Positions 1 through 6,804 of a stretch of 9,599 bases of DNA are shown here, piece by piece. This stretch comes from Candidatus Arcticimaribacter sp. (GTDB lineage: Bacteria; Bacteroidota; Bacteroidia; Flavobacteriales; Flavobacteriaceae): assembly GCA_011526275.1 (NCBI GenBank), contig WTJP01000127.1, positions 28,850-38,448 of the forward strand. Direction: 5' to 3'. Made by a program: the position numbers and the translations under genes. The notes below the pieces were generated by a model. It was given only the letters and a program-made list of their open reading frames with translations. It ran no database searches and had not been told where the DNA came from. Position 1 is the stretch's first letter. Each line of letters opens with the position of its first letter.

Positions 1-1
1 C

Positions 2-214
2 GATAGCCCAGACCTAAAACTCACCCAAAATCCAAACGTGCACATCAGTCTCAACTACACTGATTTGGAGGAAATGAAATCGGCTTTTAAACGCTTAAGT
101 CAAGGCGGAGAAATTACCATGCCGCTTGAGAAACAATTTTGGAACGCCACCTATGGACAACTCATCGACCAATTCGGCATCCACTGGATGATGAATTGTG
201 ACCACAACAACTAA
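2..214 (+). CDS. VOC family protein, PhnB-like (3' end only)
   Basis: The reading frame is open from the left edge of the window and ends at a TAA at 212-214, giving the last 70 residues of a protein whose start lies outside. The segment reads HISLN at about residues 14-18, then a helix-forming stretch, then FWNATYGQLIDQFGIHWMMN near the C-terminus. The pattern 'W...YG...D.FG..W' is the typical end of PhnB/3-demethylubiquinone-9 3-methyltransferase-like proteins of the vicinal oxygen chelate (glyoxalase/bleomycin resistance) superfamily. These are small soluble proteins, mostly of unknown substrate, that often bind a metal in a cupped beta sheet; the missing N-terminal half prevents judging metal ligands here. 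Its stop codon shares one base with the start of the next gene (TAATG), so the two are probably translationally coupled. I am fairly sure of the family; a specific reaction cannot be assigned. Confidence 0.8.
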   Translation, partial: DSPDLKLTQNPNVHISLNYTDLEEMKSAFKRLSQGGEITMPLEKQFWNATYGQLIDQFGIHWMMNCDHNN

Positions 215-582
215 TGGCTTACGATACGTATTTAGCCGAACGCATTCGGCAGTATTTCACCGAGCAACAACTCAACTTTTTTGAAAAGAAAATGATGGGC
301 GGTTTGGTATTTATGCTCAACGATAAAATGTGTTGCGGGATTCATTTCGACAAAAAGCGAAACTGCGACTTACTCATGGCGCGGGTGGGAGAAGAAGCTG
401 CTCAAAGCTTAATGTCACGCCAGGGTTGTCATCCCATGGAATTTACCGGAAGACCCATGAAAGGCTATGTCTCTATCGACCCCAATGGTTTCGATTTAGA
501 GGAGGATTTAGTATTTTGGCTCAATCATTGTATTGCTTTTAATCCGAAAGCAAAAATTGCTAAAAAAAGAAAAACAAAATGA
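214..582 (+). CDS. TfoX/Sxy N-terminal domain protein (single domain)
   Basis: The 122-residue product fits the TfoX N-terminal domain family throughout: KKMMGGLVFMLNDKMCCGI near residues 25-45, then LLMARVGEE, then PMEFTGRPMKGYVSIDP, and ending in LVFWLNHCIAFNP before a lysine-rich tail. E. coli Sxy/TfoX, the competence co-activator acting with CRP, is about 209 residues with an added C-terminal domain. That domain is absent here, so a competence role should not be assumed. Stand-alone TfoX_N proteins of 100-120 residues are common in Bacteroidota and are of unknown function. The ATG at 214 overlaps the upstream VOC stop by one base, and the TGA at 580-582 overlaps the msrA start as ATGA, which supports a translationally coupled three-gene unit. 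The last codons (KAKIAKKRKTK) lie in a very A-rich stretch with a run of seven A at 562-568. Confidence 0.85.
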   Translation: MAYDTYLAERIRQYFTEQQLNFFEKKMMGGLVFMLNDKMCCGIHFDKKRNCDLLMARVGEEAAQSLMSRQGCHPMEFTGRPMKGYVSIDPNGFDLEEDLVFWLNHCIAFNPKAKIAKKRKTK

Positions 583-1232
583 AAGTACTCCTTACCCTTT
601 TCAGCTTAATTAGTTTACAAACCTGCATCTCGAGTCCTAAACCAGTGGACCGCGACCAAGCCATTTGGACTCCCCCCACGCTTGAACAAAAAGACCTAAA
701 AAAAGCTTATTTCGCAGCCGGTTGTTTTTGGTGTGTAGAAGCGATTTTTGAAAGTGTGGAAGGGGTGCATGAAGTATATTCCGGTTATGCTGGCGGAACA
801 ACCAAAAACCCCAATTACAATCAAATTGGAACAGGACGTACCGGCCATGCAGAAGCGGTTGAAGTACACTACGACCCAAAGGTAGTTTCCTTTGGCACCC
901 TACTACAGGTGTTCTTCGGTTCTCACGACCCAACAACACCCAACCGTCAAGGACCCGACAGAGGGTCGCAATACCGCTCGATTGCCTTTTATGAAAACGA
1001 TCAAGAGCGAGAGATGATTCAAGATTATATCGCACTTCTCGTCGAAAAGGAAATTTTCGCTAATGAAATCGTCACTGAAGTTAAGCCATTAGAAAAATTC
1101 TACTTCGCCGAGGAATACCACCAAGATTACGAAAAACTGAATCCAACCAATCCTTACGTACAAGCCGTATCGATTCCACGCTTACGCAAGTTTCAAAAGG
1201 CCTACCCTGAATTGCTGAAGAAGAAGCACTAG
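579..1232 (+). CDS. msrA: Peptide-methionine (S)-S-oxide reductase MsrA, possibly envelope-located
   Basis: MsrA reduces the S-epimer of methionine sulfoxide in proteins back to methionine. The 217-residue product has the hallmark GCFWCVEAIF at residues 48-57, with catalytic Cys49 and the conserved Glu54. It also has the family blocks YSGYAGG (67-73), GRTGHAEAVEV (86-96), GSQYRSIAFY and AEEYHQDY. No cysteine occurs in the C-terminal part, so recycling would rely on Cys52 or an external thiol rather than the C-terminal resolving cysteines of the E. coli enzyme. The N-terminus (MKVLLTLFSLISLQTC) is a short basic and hydrophobic leader ending in Cys16, which resembles a lipoprotein signal although Thr at -1 is atypical. 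The roughly 40-residue extension before the catalytic domain favours export. The start forms an ATGA overlap with the TfoX gene. Its TAG overlaps the opposing PAP2 gene's TAG in the palindrome CTAG. Confidence 0.95.
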   Translation: MKVLLTLFSLISLQTCISSPKPVDRDQAIWTPPTLEQKDLKKAYFAAGCFWCVEAIFESVEGVHEVYSGYAGGTTKNPNYNQIGTGRTGHAEAVEVHYDPKVVSFGTLLQVFFGSHDPTTPNRQGPDRGSQYRSIAFYENDQEREMIQDYIALLVEKEIFANEIVTEVKPLEKFYFAEEYHQDYEKLNPTNPYVQAVSIPRLRKFQKAYPELLKKKH

Positions 1233-1798
1233 TAGTTGGGTAGCTGGGGGAAGGCTCGTTTATTCACCAAAGAATAAACGAGGGCACCTATAAAGGTTCC
1301 CGCCAAAGCACCACAGCTAATGTCTATAGGATAATGCACCCCTAAATACACCCTGCTGTACGCAATTAAGCCAGCGAAGATATAAAGTATGGGCATGATG
1401 TTTTTGTGCTGCTTAAAGAAGAGGCTAAAAAGGGTAGCCAAAGCAAAAGAATTGGAAGAATGACCCGAAAAAAAGCTGTACAAACCACCACAACTGCTTT
1501 TTACCAAGCGCATCGAGTCGGCTAAACTTTCTTCGTGACAAGGGCGAAGACGCATAAAGCCATTTTTGAATAGGTTGGTGATTTGATCGGTTAGCCCCAC
1601 TAAGGCAGCTGCTAAAATAAAGAGGTAAAGTCCCGACTTCCAGCCGTACTTTCGGCCGTAAAAAAAGACAAAGACGAGGTAAACCACCACATTGGTTCCC
1701 TTTGCACTCATCATCAACCAAAAAGGATCAAAAGTGGAGGTTCCTTGGCCGTTAAGCCATAAAAATAAAGCGGTATCCCAAGCCAATAGTTGCTCCAT
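1229..1798 (-). CDS. PAP2 family membrane phosphatase
   Basis: The 189-residue protein has the three motifs of the PAP2 (type 2 phosphatidic acid phosphatase/haloperoxidase-like) active site. They are K78-x6-R85-P86, S111-G112-H113 (Phe110 replaces the usual Pro), and S148-R149-x5-H155-x3-D159. His113 and His155 would be the catalytic pair. Hydrophobic segments near 35-48, 55-72, 115-128, 134-150 and 158-178 indicate an integral membrane protein. Known members act on lipid phosphates such as undecaprenyl pyrophosphate, phosphatidylglycerophosphate or lipid A phosphates; the substrate cannot be read from the sequence. The ATG lies 2 bases after the stop of the 74-residue gene, with GGAG upstream, and this is the last gene of the minus-strand unit. 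Its 3' end meets msrA convergently with a 4-base overlap, and a perfect inverted repeat lies in its last codons (1255-1282). Confidence 0.9.
   Translation of the reverse strand: MEQLLAWDTALFLWLNGQGTSTFDPFWLMMSAKGTNVVVYLVFVFFYGRKYGWKSGLYLFILAAALVGLTDQITNLFKNGFMRLRPCHEESLADSMRLVKSSCGGLYSFFSGHSSNSFALATLFSLFFKQHKNIMPILYIFAGLIAYSRVYLGVHYPIDISCGALAGTFIGALVYSLVNKRAFPQLPNY
1255..1282. repeat. Perfect 11-bp inverted repeat (hairpin) at the msrA/PAP2 convergent junction
   Basis: Arms CTCGTTTATTC (1255-1265) and GAATAAACGAG (1272-1282) are exact reverse complements separated by six bases (ACCAAA). The repeat lies within the final codons of the PAP2 gene (encoding LVYSLVNKRA) and 22 bases after the msrA stop. 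It is the only strong secondary structure at this convergent junction. No T-tract follows on either strand, so it is not a textbook intrinsic terminator. It may still stop, pause or protect the 3' ends of one or both transcripts. Confidence 0.65.
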
Positions 1799-1800
1799 CC

Positions 1801-2025
1801 CTACTCCATTTTTTCGATTTCTTCATCAAAGAAATTCAAGGCGGCATCGATTAAATCTTGGGTGATTTGCTCCAACTCTTTCTTGTCTTCTTGGGCAAAT
1901 TCTTCTAACCATAAAATATCGTCATTGGCTACATTGAGTAAAAAGCGAGGATATTCGGTATGCAAAACGAAAATCTCTTCTTGTAAAGAAGAATTATCGG
2001 CTATGAGAAACTTAGGAACGTCCAT
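1801..2025 (-). CDS. Small conserved acidic protein of unknown function
   Basis: This 74-residue soluble protein has no signal peptide, membrane segment or cysteine. It opens with MDVPKFLIADNS, continues with IFVLHTEYPRFLLNV and DDILWLEEFAQED, and ends in an acidic, probably helical tail (residues 45-74). I recognise the 'PKF-IAD-N...EIFV-HTEYPRF' pattern as a short hypothetical protein that recurs in Flavobacteriia; I know of no assigned function. The ATG at 2023-2025 lies inside the MATE gene (14-base overlap) and its TAG ends 2 bases before the PAP2 ATG, so it is coupled on both sides. The overlap, the ordinary composition and the recalled conservation argue that it is a real gene and not a chance reading frame. 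Confidence 0.75.
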   Translation of the reverse strand: MDVPKFLIADNSSLQEEIFVLHTEYPRFLLNVANDDILWLEEFAQEDKKELEQITQDLIDAALNFFDEEIEKME

Positions 2026-3400
2026 GATGTTGTTTTAAGAGTTTTTTGGTCTGTTGATTAAAACGTAAAAATAGTAAAAGTGCAGAGCAACTCAAGCCCG
2101 TGAGCAAGCCAATCCAAATTCCCATGGCTTTAAGCTCGGTGTGCAAACCTAAATAATAAGATACGGGAAGACCTACAATCATATAAGAAATAAAGGTAAG
2201 TGCCATGGGTACATTCACATCTTGAATTCCGCGGAGTGCCCCTAGAATAACCGCTTGTAGGCCATCGGTAATTTGAAAAAACCCTGACACCAACAATAAA
2301 CTCGCAGCAATTGCCACAACTTCTAGGGTGTCTTTAGGAGTGTTTTCACCGTGGTACTCCAAATAAATCCAAGGCAATTGTTCGTTGAAATTTAAATAAA
2401 TGGCACAAAACACCACATCGAACAAGGCGATCAATAAAAAGAGGGAAATTGCAATCCGTCTTAAATCGGCATAGGCGCGCATTCCCAACTGATTTCCCAC
2501 GCGAATCATAGACACTACACCCAAGCCCATCGCAAACATAAATGTCATGGCAGAAAGGTTCAAAGCAATCTGATTAGCCGCTTGTGCATTCTTTCCTAAG
2601 ACCCCTGACATCCATATGGCCATGGTGAAAAAAGCCACTTCAAAAAACATTTGCAAAGCGGAAGGAAGTCCTAGACTGAATATTTTTTTAAATAATCCTA
2701 GCTGTAGATTCTTCCACCCAATGCGCAATGAATATCCTTCAAATAGGGAATGAAATCGAATGTAGAACATAATAAAGACAACGGCCATTGAACGCGCAAT
2801 CATGGTTCCAATAGCGGCTCCTTCTACACCCATTTTTGGGAAACCGCCGTAGCCAAAAATCAATAGGTAATTTAACGCGATATTGACTCCGTTAGAAAAT
2901 ACAGTGGCGTACATCGCAGGACGTGTTTTCGAGAGACCGTCGGTGAATTGTTTATAAGCTTGAAAAATGATCAGTGGAACGAGAGAAGCAGCTACCCAAC
3001 GTAAATACGGAAAAGCCAATTCCACCACAGCAGGAGGTTGCCCCATGTGGTACATCAACTTTCGCGCGCTAAATACCATTAAGAATAAACTCACTCCTAG
3101 TAGGGTACATAACACCACCCCATGCGATAAAACCCGCTGCGCCATGGCTTTGTCCTTCGAGCCGTCGGCTTCAGCCACCAAAGGGGTTAAGGCGGTAGAA
3201 AAACCAATTCCTAAGGACATGGCAATAAATACAAAGCTGTTTCCTAGCGAGACTGCAGCCAGTTCGGTGGTACCCAATTGCCCCACCATGATATTGTCCA
3301 CCAATTGAACAACAGTGTGCCCAAGCAAACCTAATATTACAGGGAAAGAGAGGCTAAGGTTGTAGCGAAACTCTTTGGTGTATTGACCTAAATTGAACAA
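2012..3400 (-). CDS. MATE family efflux transporter (NorM-like)
   Basis: The 462-residue product is a multi-drug and toxic compound extrusion antiporter of the inner membrane, which exports organic cations or drugs in exchange for Na+ or H+. The sequence shows two repeated halves of about six hydrophobic helices each. Family signatures include FPVILGLLGHTVVQLVDNIMVGQLG at the start of the first half and GLPSALQMFFEVAFF at the start of the second, with length in the usual 440-470 range. The start appears to be TTG at 3398-3400. No ATG falls before Met38, which is already inside helix 1, and an in-frame TAA lies at 3425-3427. TTG also gives FNLGQYTKEFRYNL, the N-terminus expected for flavobacterial relatives; ATT codons just upstream are less likely alternatives. 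The start is 4 bases after the stop of the M28 gene, and the end overlaps the next gene by 14 bases. Substrate unknown. Confidence 0.92.
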   Translation of the reverse strand: MFNLGQYTKEFRYNLSLSFPVILGLLGHTVVQLVDNIMVGQLGTTELAAVSLGNSFVFIAMSLGIGFSTALTPLVAEADGSKDKAMAQRVLSHGVVLCTLLGVSLFLMVFSARKLMYHMGQPPAVVELAFPYLRWVAASLVPLIIFQAYKQFTDGLSKTRPAMYATVFSNGVNIALNYLLIFGYGGFPKMGVEGAAIGTMIARSMAVVFIMFYIRFHSLFEGYSLRIGWKNLQLGLFKKIFSLGLPSALQMFFEVAFFTMAIWMSGVLGKNAQAANQIALNLSAMTFMFAMGLGVVSMIRVGNQLGMRAYADLRRIAISLFLLIALFDVVFCAIYLNFNEQLPWIYLEYHGENTPKDTLEVVAIAASLLLVSGFFQITDGLQAVILGALRGIQDVNVPMALTFISYMIVGLPVSYYLGLHTELKAMGIWIGLLTGLSCSALLLFLRFNQQTKKLLKQHHGRS

Positions 3401-3404
3401 GAAC

Positions 3405-4778
3405 TTACAGCTTAAAATAATCCATTAAATACACCATGGCGGTCATGGTTGCAGCCCCCAATTCTAATTCTCTCTTATTGATGGCATCGAAGGTGTCATT
3501 CGCCGCGTGATGGAAGTCAAAATACCGCTGCGAATCTGGACGTAAACCAGCCAAAACATTGTCCTCAGTCTTTAAGAGTGCTACATCAGCTCCGCTTCCT
3601 CCTTTGACAAACAAATGAATTAAGTAGGGCTCAAAATATGGCGCCCAGGCTTGTATTTGTTTCAGTTTTTCAGGAGTGGTGTCGATGGAAAAACCACGTG
3701 GACTAAACCCACCAGCATCCGACTCCAAGGCAAAAACGTGTTTCTCTTTCTTGCGTTTTGCCACCTCAGTGTATTTCGCTGCACCGCGCTGCCCATTTTC
3801 TTCATTCATATATAAAACCACACGCAGGGTTCTTTTGGGGCGATATCCAATCTTCTTTAAAATGCGTAAAACTTCCATCGATTGAACTACCCCTGCCCCG
3901 TCGTCGTGCGATCCATCTCCTAAGTCCCAGGAGTCCAAATGACCTCCTACAACCATGATTTCGTCGGGATGGGTACTCCCTTTGATTTCTCCGATAACAT
4001 TGAAAGACTCTACGTCTGGGAGATTTTTACAGTTTTGCTTTAAATAAAACTTTAACGCAGGATTAAGGGCCAACATCGAACTTAAAAGCTCTGCCCCGTT
4101 GGTACTGATGGCTGCTGCAGGAATGCGTTGACGTAAAGGCAAATTCCCATAACTCATTGAACCTGTATGTGGATAATCGTCTAAACGCAAATTCATCGAA
4201 CGCACAATTACACCAACAGCCCCCAGTCGCGCTGCCTCTTCTGCACCGCTAAAACGCTGGTTCACACAACCCGAATAAGCTGAAAAAGTATTGACCAAAT
4301 CTGCTTGCATGGGGCGATTGTAAAACACGATTTTCCCTTTTACTTTGTCTTCGCCTAATGCTTTTAATTCTTCAAAATCTTGTACCTCAACAACCTCAGC
4401 ACGTATACCGGCTAGCGGAGTGGCAATGGAACCTCCCAATGCACAAATGGGTACATTAATGGTGTTTCCCGGACTGGTTTCTATATTGGCATATTCAAAG
4501 GTGCCACGAATCCACTTAGGCACCATAACGGGCTGTAACCATACGCGGTCTAAACCAAGTGCGTCCAGTTCTTCTTTCCCCCACTCTACCGCACGTTGCG
4601 CATTTAAAGAACCTGAAAGGCGGCCACCAATTTGGTTGGATAAGTGAGCCAACCAGGGATAACTTTGACCGTCCAGTAATGCCGTTTGATAAATTTTCTT
4701 CATGGTGGGCGCGATCTCTTCTTGTGCCTGCAAGCTTAACGCCACAAAAAGAAAAGCGATGAGTAAACGTAGTTTCAT
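3405..4778 (-). CDS. Secreted M28 family metallopeptidase, carboxypeptidase Q-like
   Basis: This is a 457-residue zinc exopeptidase of clan MH, family M28, closest in pattern to carboxypeptidase Q (plasma glutamate carboxypeptidase). The expected di-zinc ligands and catalytic acid are all present: His280 and Asp282 in GGHLDSWD, the bridging Asp292 in DDGAG, Glu326-Glu327 in NEENG, Asp354 in ESDAGG and His424 in HHAANDT. A PA-like insert lies at about residues 115-225. Residues 1-18 form a signal peptide (basic MKLR, hydrophobic core, LQA before QEE), so it is exported to the periplasm or beyond; no sorting domain is seen at the C-terminus. I chose the ATG at 4776-4778, 1 base after the upstream stop. 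The open frame continues to a TTG five codons earlier (4793), but that overlaps the regulator gene and spoils the signal peptide start. It would trim amino acids from peptides. Confidence 0.92.
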   Translation of the reverse strand: MKLRLLIAFLFVALSLQAQEEIAPTMKKIYQTALLDGQSYPWLAHLSNQIGGRLSGSLNAQRAVEWGKEELDALGLDRVWLQPVMVPKWIRGTFEYANIETSPGNTINVPICALGGSIATPLAGIRAEVVEVQDFEELKALGEDKVKGKIVFYNRPMQADLVNTFSAYSGCVNQRFSGAEEAARLGAVGVIVRSMNLRLDDYPHTGSMSYGNLPLRQRIPAAAISTNGAELLSSMLALNPALKFYLKQNCKNLPDVESFNVIGEIKGSTHPDEIMVVGGHLDSWDLGDGSHDDGAGVVQSMEVLRILKKIGYRPKRTLRVVLYMNEENGQRGAAKYTEVAKRKKEKHVFALESDAGGFSPRGFSIDTTPEKLKQIQAWAPYFEPYLIHLFVKGGSGADVALLKTEDNVLAGLRPDSQRYFDFHHAANDTFDAINKRELELGAATMTAMVYLMDYFKL

Positions 4779-4779
4779 A

Positions 4780-5943
4780 TTATTTCGATGCAAATTGTTC
4801 TATATTTTTTTTCGTGATAGGGTTGTCGCCCAAAATCATTAAGCGTTCAATCACATTTCGTAATTCCCTGATGTTCCCCGTCCATGGATAGTCTTGGAGT
4901 TTTACAATGGCAGCTTCTTCTATACTTTTCGCGGGTACCCCTTCTTTCTCTGAAATCTGTTGAATAAAGTGTTTGCAGAGCAAAGGAATATCTTCTAAAC
5001 GGTCTTTCAGTGCTGGAACTTTTATTACAATAACTGCTAAACGATGGTAAAGATCTTCTCTAAAACGTCCTTCAGCAATTTCGTGTTTTAAATCTTTATT
5101 GGTCGCAGCTAAAATGCGTACATCGACACTGATGTCTTTGTCGCTACCCACACGTTGAATTTTATTTTCTTGTAAAGCGCGGAGAACTTTGGCTTGTGCA
5201 CTTAAACTCAAATCCCCTATTTCGTCCAAAAACAGGGTACCATTATTAGCCGCTTCAAATTTTCCTTTTCGATCTTTCACTGCCGAAGTAAAGGAGCCTT
5301 TGACGTGACCAAAGAGTTCACTTTCAATCAACTCGGCTGGGATAGCGGCACAATTCACCTCTATAAAATCTTGACGATGGCGCTGGCCTTTTTCGTGTAA
5401 TTGATGCGCCACCAGTTCTTTTCCTGTCCCGTTAGGCCCCGTAATTAAAACGCGAGCTTGGGTAGGCGCTACTTTATCGATCATGTCAATGACGGCTTGT
5501 AAAGCAGACGACTCCCCTATCATTTGATAGGCTTTGGCAATGCGTTTCTTCAAGCGCACATTTTCTACAACCAAATGCTTAGACTCTAAAGCGTTGCGCA
5601 CCGAGATTAAAAGTCGGTTTAAATCTGGAGGTTTGGGAATAAAATCATAAGCTCCCATTTTCATGGCCTCAACTGCCGTTTGAATATTTCCATGCCCTGT
5701 TAAGACGATGAATGGGGTCAATATGCCCTGTGACTTCGCCTCTTGCAAAACTTCTAGTCCATCTTTCTTTGGCATTTTAATGTCGCACAACACCAAGTCA
5801 TACTCCCCAGCAATCAATGCGTCTATCCCTGCTTTCCCGTCTTCTGCTTCATCAATGACGAATGCTTTATTTTCATCTTCTAAGATGCGTTTAAGGACAC
5901 GACGAATGGGTTCTTCGTCTTCAATAATAAGAATTTTAGCCAT
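4780..5943 (-). CDS. Sigma-54-type response regulator, receiver plus AAA+ domain, no HTH
   Basis: The 387-residue protein has a receiver domain (1-120) with acidic pocket Glu8-Asp9, phospho-acceptor Asp54, Thr82 and Lys104. A sigma-54-interacting AAA+ domain (about 140-370) follows. Walker A is GPNGTGKE (169-176), Walker B is LFLDEIGD (Asp240-Glu241), the arginine-finger region is FREDLYHRL, and the C-terminal sub-domain has WTGNIRELRNVIERL. The sigma-54 contact loop, normally GAFTGA, reads GSFTSA (216-221). The protein stops about 20 residues after the AAA+ helical bundle, so the usual Fis-type DNA-binding helix-turn-helix is missing. The end is not a visible frameshift, because the stop sits 1 base from the next gene. 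I recall HTH-less relatives of this length in Flavobacteriia, so this is probably a family trait. It would activate RpoN promoters when phosphorylated; no partner kinase is in the window. The ATG overlaps the MscS stop by 8 bases. Confidence 0.93.
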   Translation of the reverse strand: MAKILIIEDEEPIRRVLKRILEDENKAFVIDEAEDGKAGIDALIAGEYDLVLCDIKMPKKDGLEVLQEAKSQGILTPFIVLTGHGNIQTAVEAMKMGAYDFIPKPPDLNRLLISVRNALESKHLVVENVRLKKRIAKAYQMIGESSALQAVIDMIDKVAPTQARVLITGPNGTGKELVAHQLHEKGQRHRQDFIEVNCAAIPAELIESELFGHVKGSFTSAVKDRKGKFEAANNGTLFLDEIGDLSLSAQAKVLRALQENKIQRVGSDKDISVDVRILAATNKDLKHEIAEGRFREDLYHRLAVIVIKVPALKDRLEDIPLLCKHFIQQISEKEGVPAKSIEEAAIVKLQDYPWTGNIRELRNVIERLMILGDNPITKKNIEQFASK

Positions 5944-6778
5944 GCTTTGTTGGTGTTACTTGGTTCAACCAAAGGGTGCGTTGCGGGAAAGGAATCTCAA
6001 TATTATTCTCACGAAAACACGCATGTACGGCATAGCGAATGTCGCTTTTCACCTTCCCTGCTTTAAAACTATTGTTGATGGAAAAGTACAATTGAAACTG
6101 AAGTGCATTTTCCCCAAAATCTTCAAACAAGACCGTTGGAGCTGGATGACGTAGTACCTCTTCTTGGGCTAGAGCCACTTCAACGAGCAAGCGTTCTACT
6201 TCTTTTACATCGCTAGCATAACTCACACCCACAGTAATGTACTCACGGGTCAACACGCCATTCTCTGTCCAATTGTATAAAATAGAGGTCAAAAATTTAT
6301 GGTTGGGAATAATCAAGACTTTATTGTCAATAGTGACGGCTCTAGTTGTTCGCAAAGTGATATTTTCAACTTTCCCAACTTGTCCTTCTACCTCAATGAT
6401 ATCGCCCACGTGCACCGCTTGGTCGGCAATGATGAATATGCCGGAAATAATATCTTGAATAAAGGTTTGTAAAGCCAAACCTACCCCTACCAAAAGCGCT
6501 GCAGAAGCTGCAAAAATTGCCGTGACGTCTATCCCGATATTATCGAAGGTGATGAGGATAACCACCACATAGATAAAATAGTTGAAAAAGGTAAAGATGC
6601 TTTTAAACTTGTATTGTGCATTTTTATCTAATCGCCTAAATATTAGTCGATTTGAAAAACGAAGCAAATACTTGGTCGCTAAAAAAACCAATAAAATTAA
6701 AAGGAGAGAGGAAACAGAAAAGGAAATATTACTTCCTAGCGTGATGGGATGATTAAAGAATTCTAAGAGCCTCTTCAT
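5936..6778 (-). CDS. MscS family small-conductance mechanosensitive channel
   Basis: The 280-residue protein is an inner-membrane channel that opens under membrane tension to release solutes on hypo-osmotic shock. Three hydrophobic segments lie at about 18-40, 62-80 and 84-118. The last is the pore-lining helix, with the Ala/Gly pattern AASAALLVGVGLALQ followed by FIQDIISGIFI. The beta domain signature follows (VGDIIEVEGQVGKVENI, about 124-140, and VLIIPNH at 154-160), and the C-terminal alpha/beta domain ends in IPFPQRTLWL (262-271), a hallmark of the family. The length matches the E. coli MscS type (286 residues), without the large periplasmic domain of MscK. It is the first gene of a six-gene minus-strand unit, with a candidate promoter just upstream. 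Its stop overlaps the regulator start (ATGGCTAA), which suggests coupled translation. Confidence 0.93.
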   Translation of the reverse strand: MKRLLEFFNHPITLGSNISFSVSSLLLILLVFLATKYLLRFSNRLIFRRLDKNAQYKFKSIFTFFNYFIYVVVILITFDNIGIDVTAIFAASAALLVGVGLALQTFIQDIISGIFIIADQAVHVGDIIEVEGQVGKVENITLRTTRAVTIDNKVLIIPNHKFLTSILYNWTENGVLTREYITVGVSYASDVKEVERLLVEVALAQEEVLRHPAPTVLFEDFGENALQFQLYFSINNSFKAGKVKSDIRYAVHACFRENNIEIPFPQRTLWLNQVTPTKHG

Positions 6779-6804
6779 GCTTGGAGCTAATGCTGTGTTT
6801 TATT

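Noticed and set aside
562..576. A-rich run at the end of the TfoX gene as a programmed frameshift site
   Set aside because: The stop codon comes within a few codons in the normal frame and the ATGA junction is standard; no slippery heptamer with downstream structure was seen.
637..1035. Open frame of 132 codons antisense to msrA
   Set aside because: It lies fully inside a certain msrA gene, with no family resemblance and no promoter or coupling.
4779..4793. Upstream TTG start for the M28 peptidase
   Set aside because: It adds MHRNN before a good signal peptide and overlaps the regulator gene; the ATG at 4778 directly follows the stop and gives a standard leader.
5708..6154. Open frame of 148 codons on the plus strand, antisense to the regulator and MscS genes
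   Set aside because: It spans two well-supported genes on the other strand, has no recognisable domain, and its composition is what a shadow frame would give.
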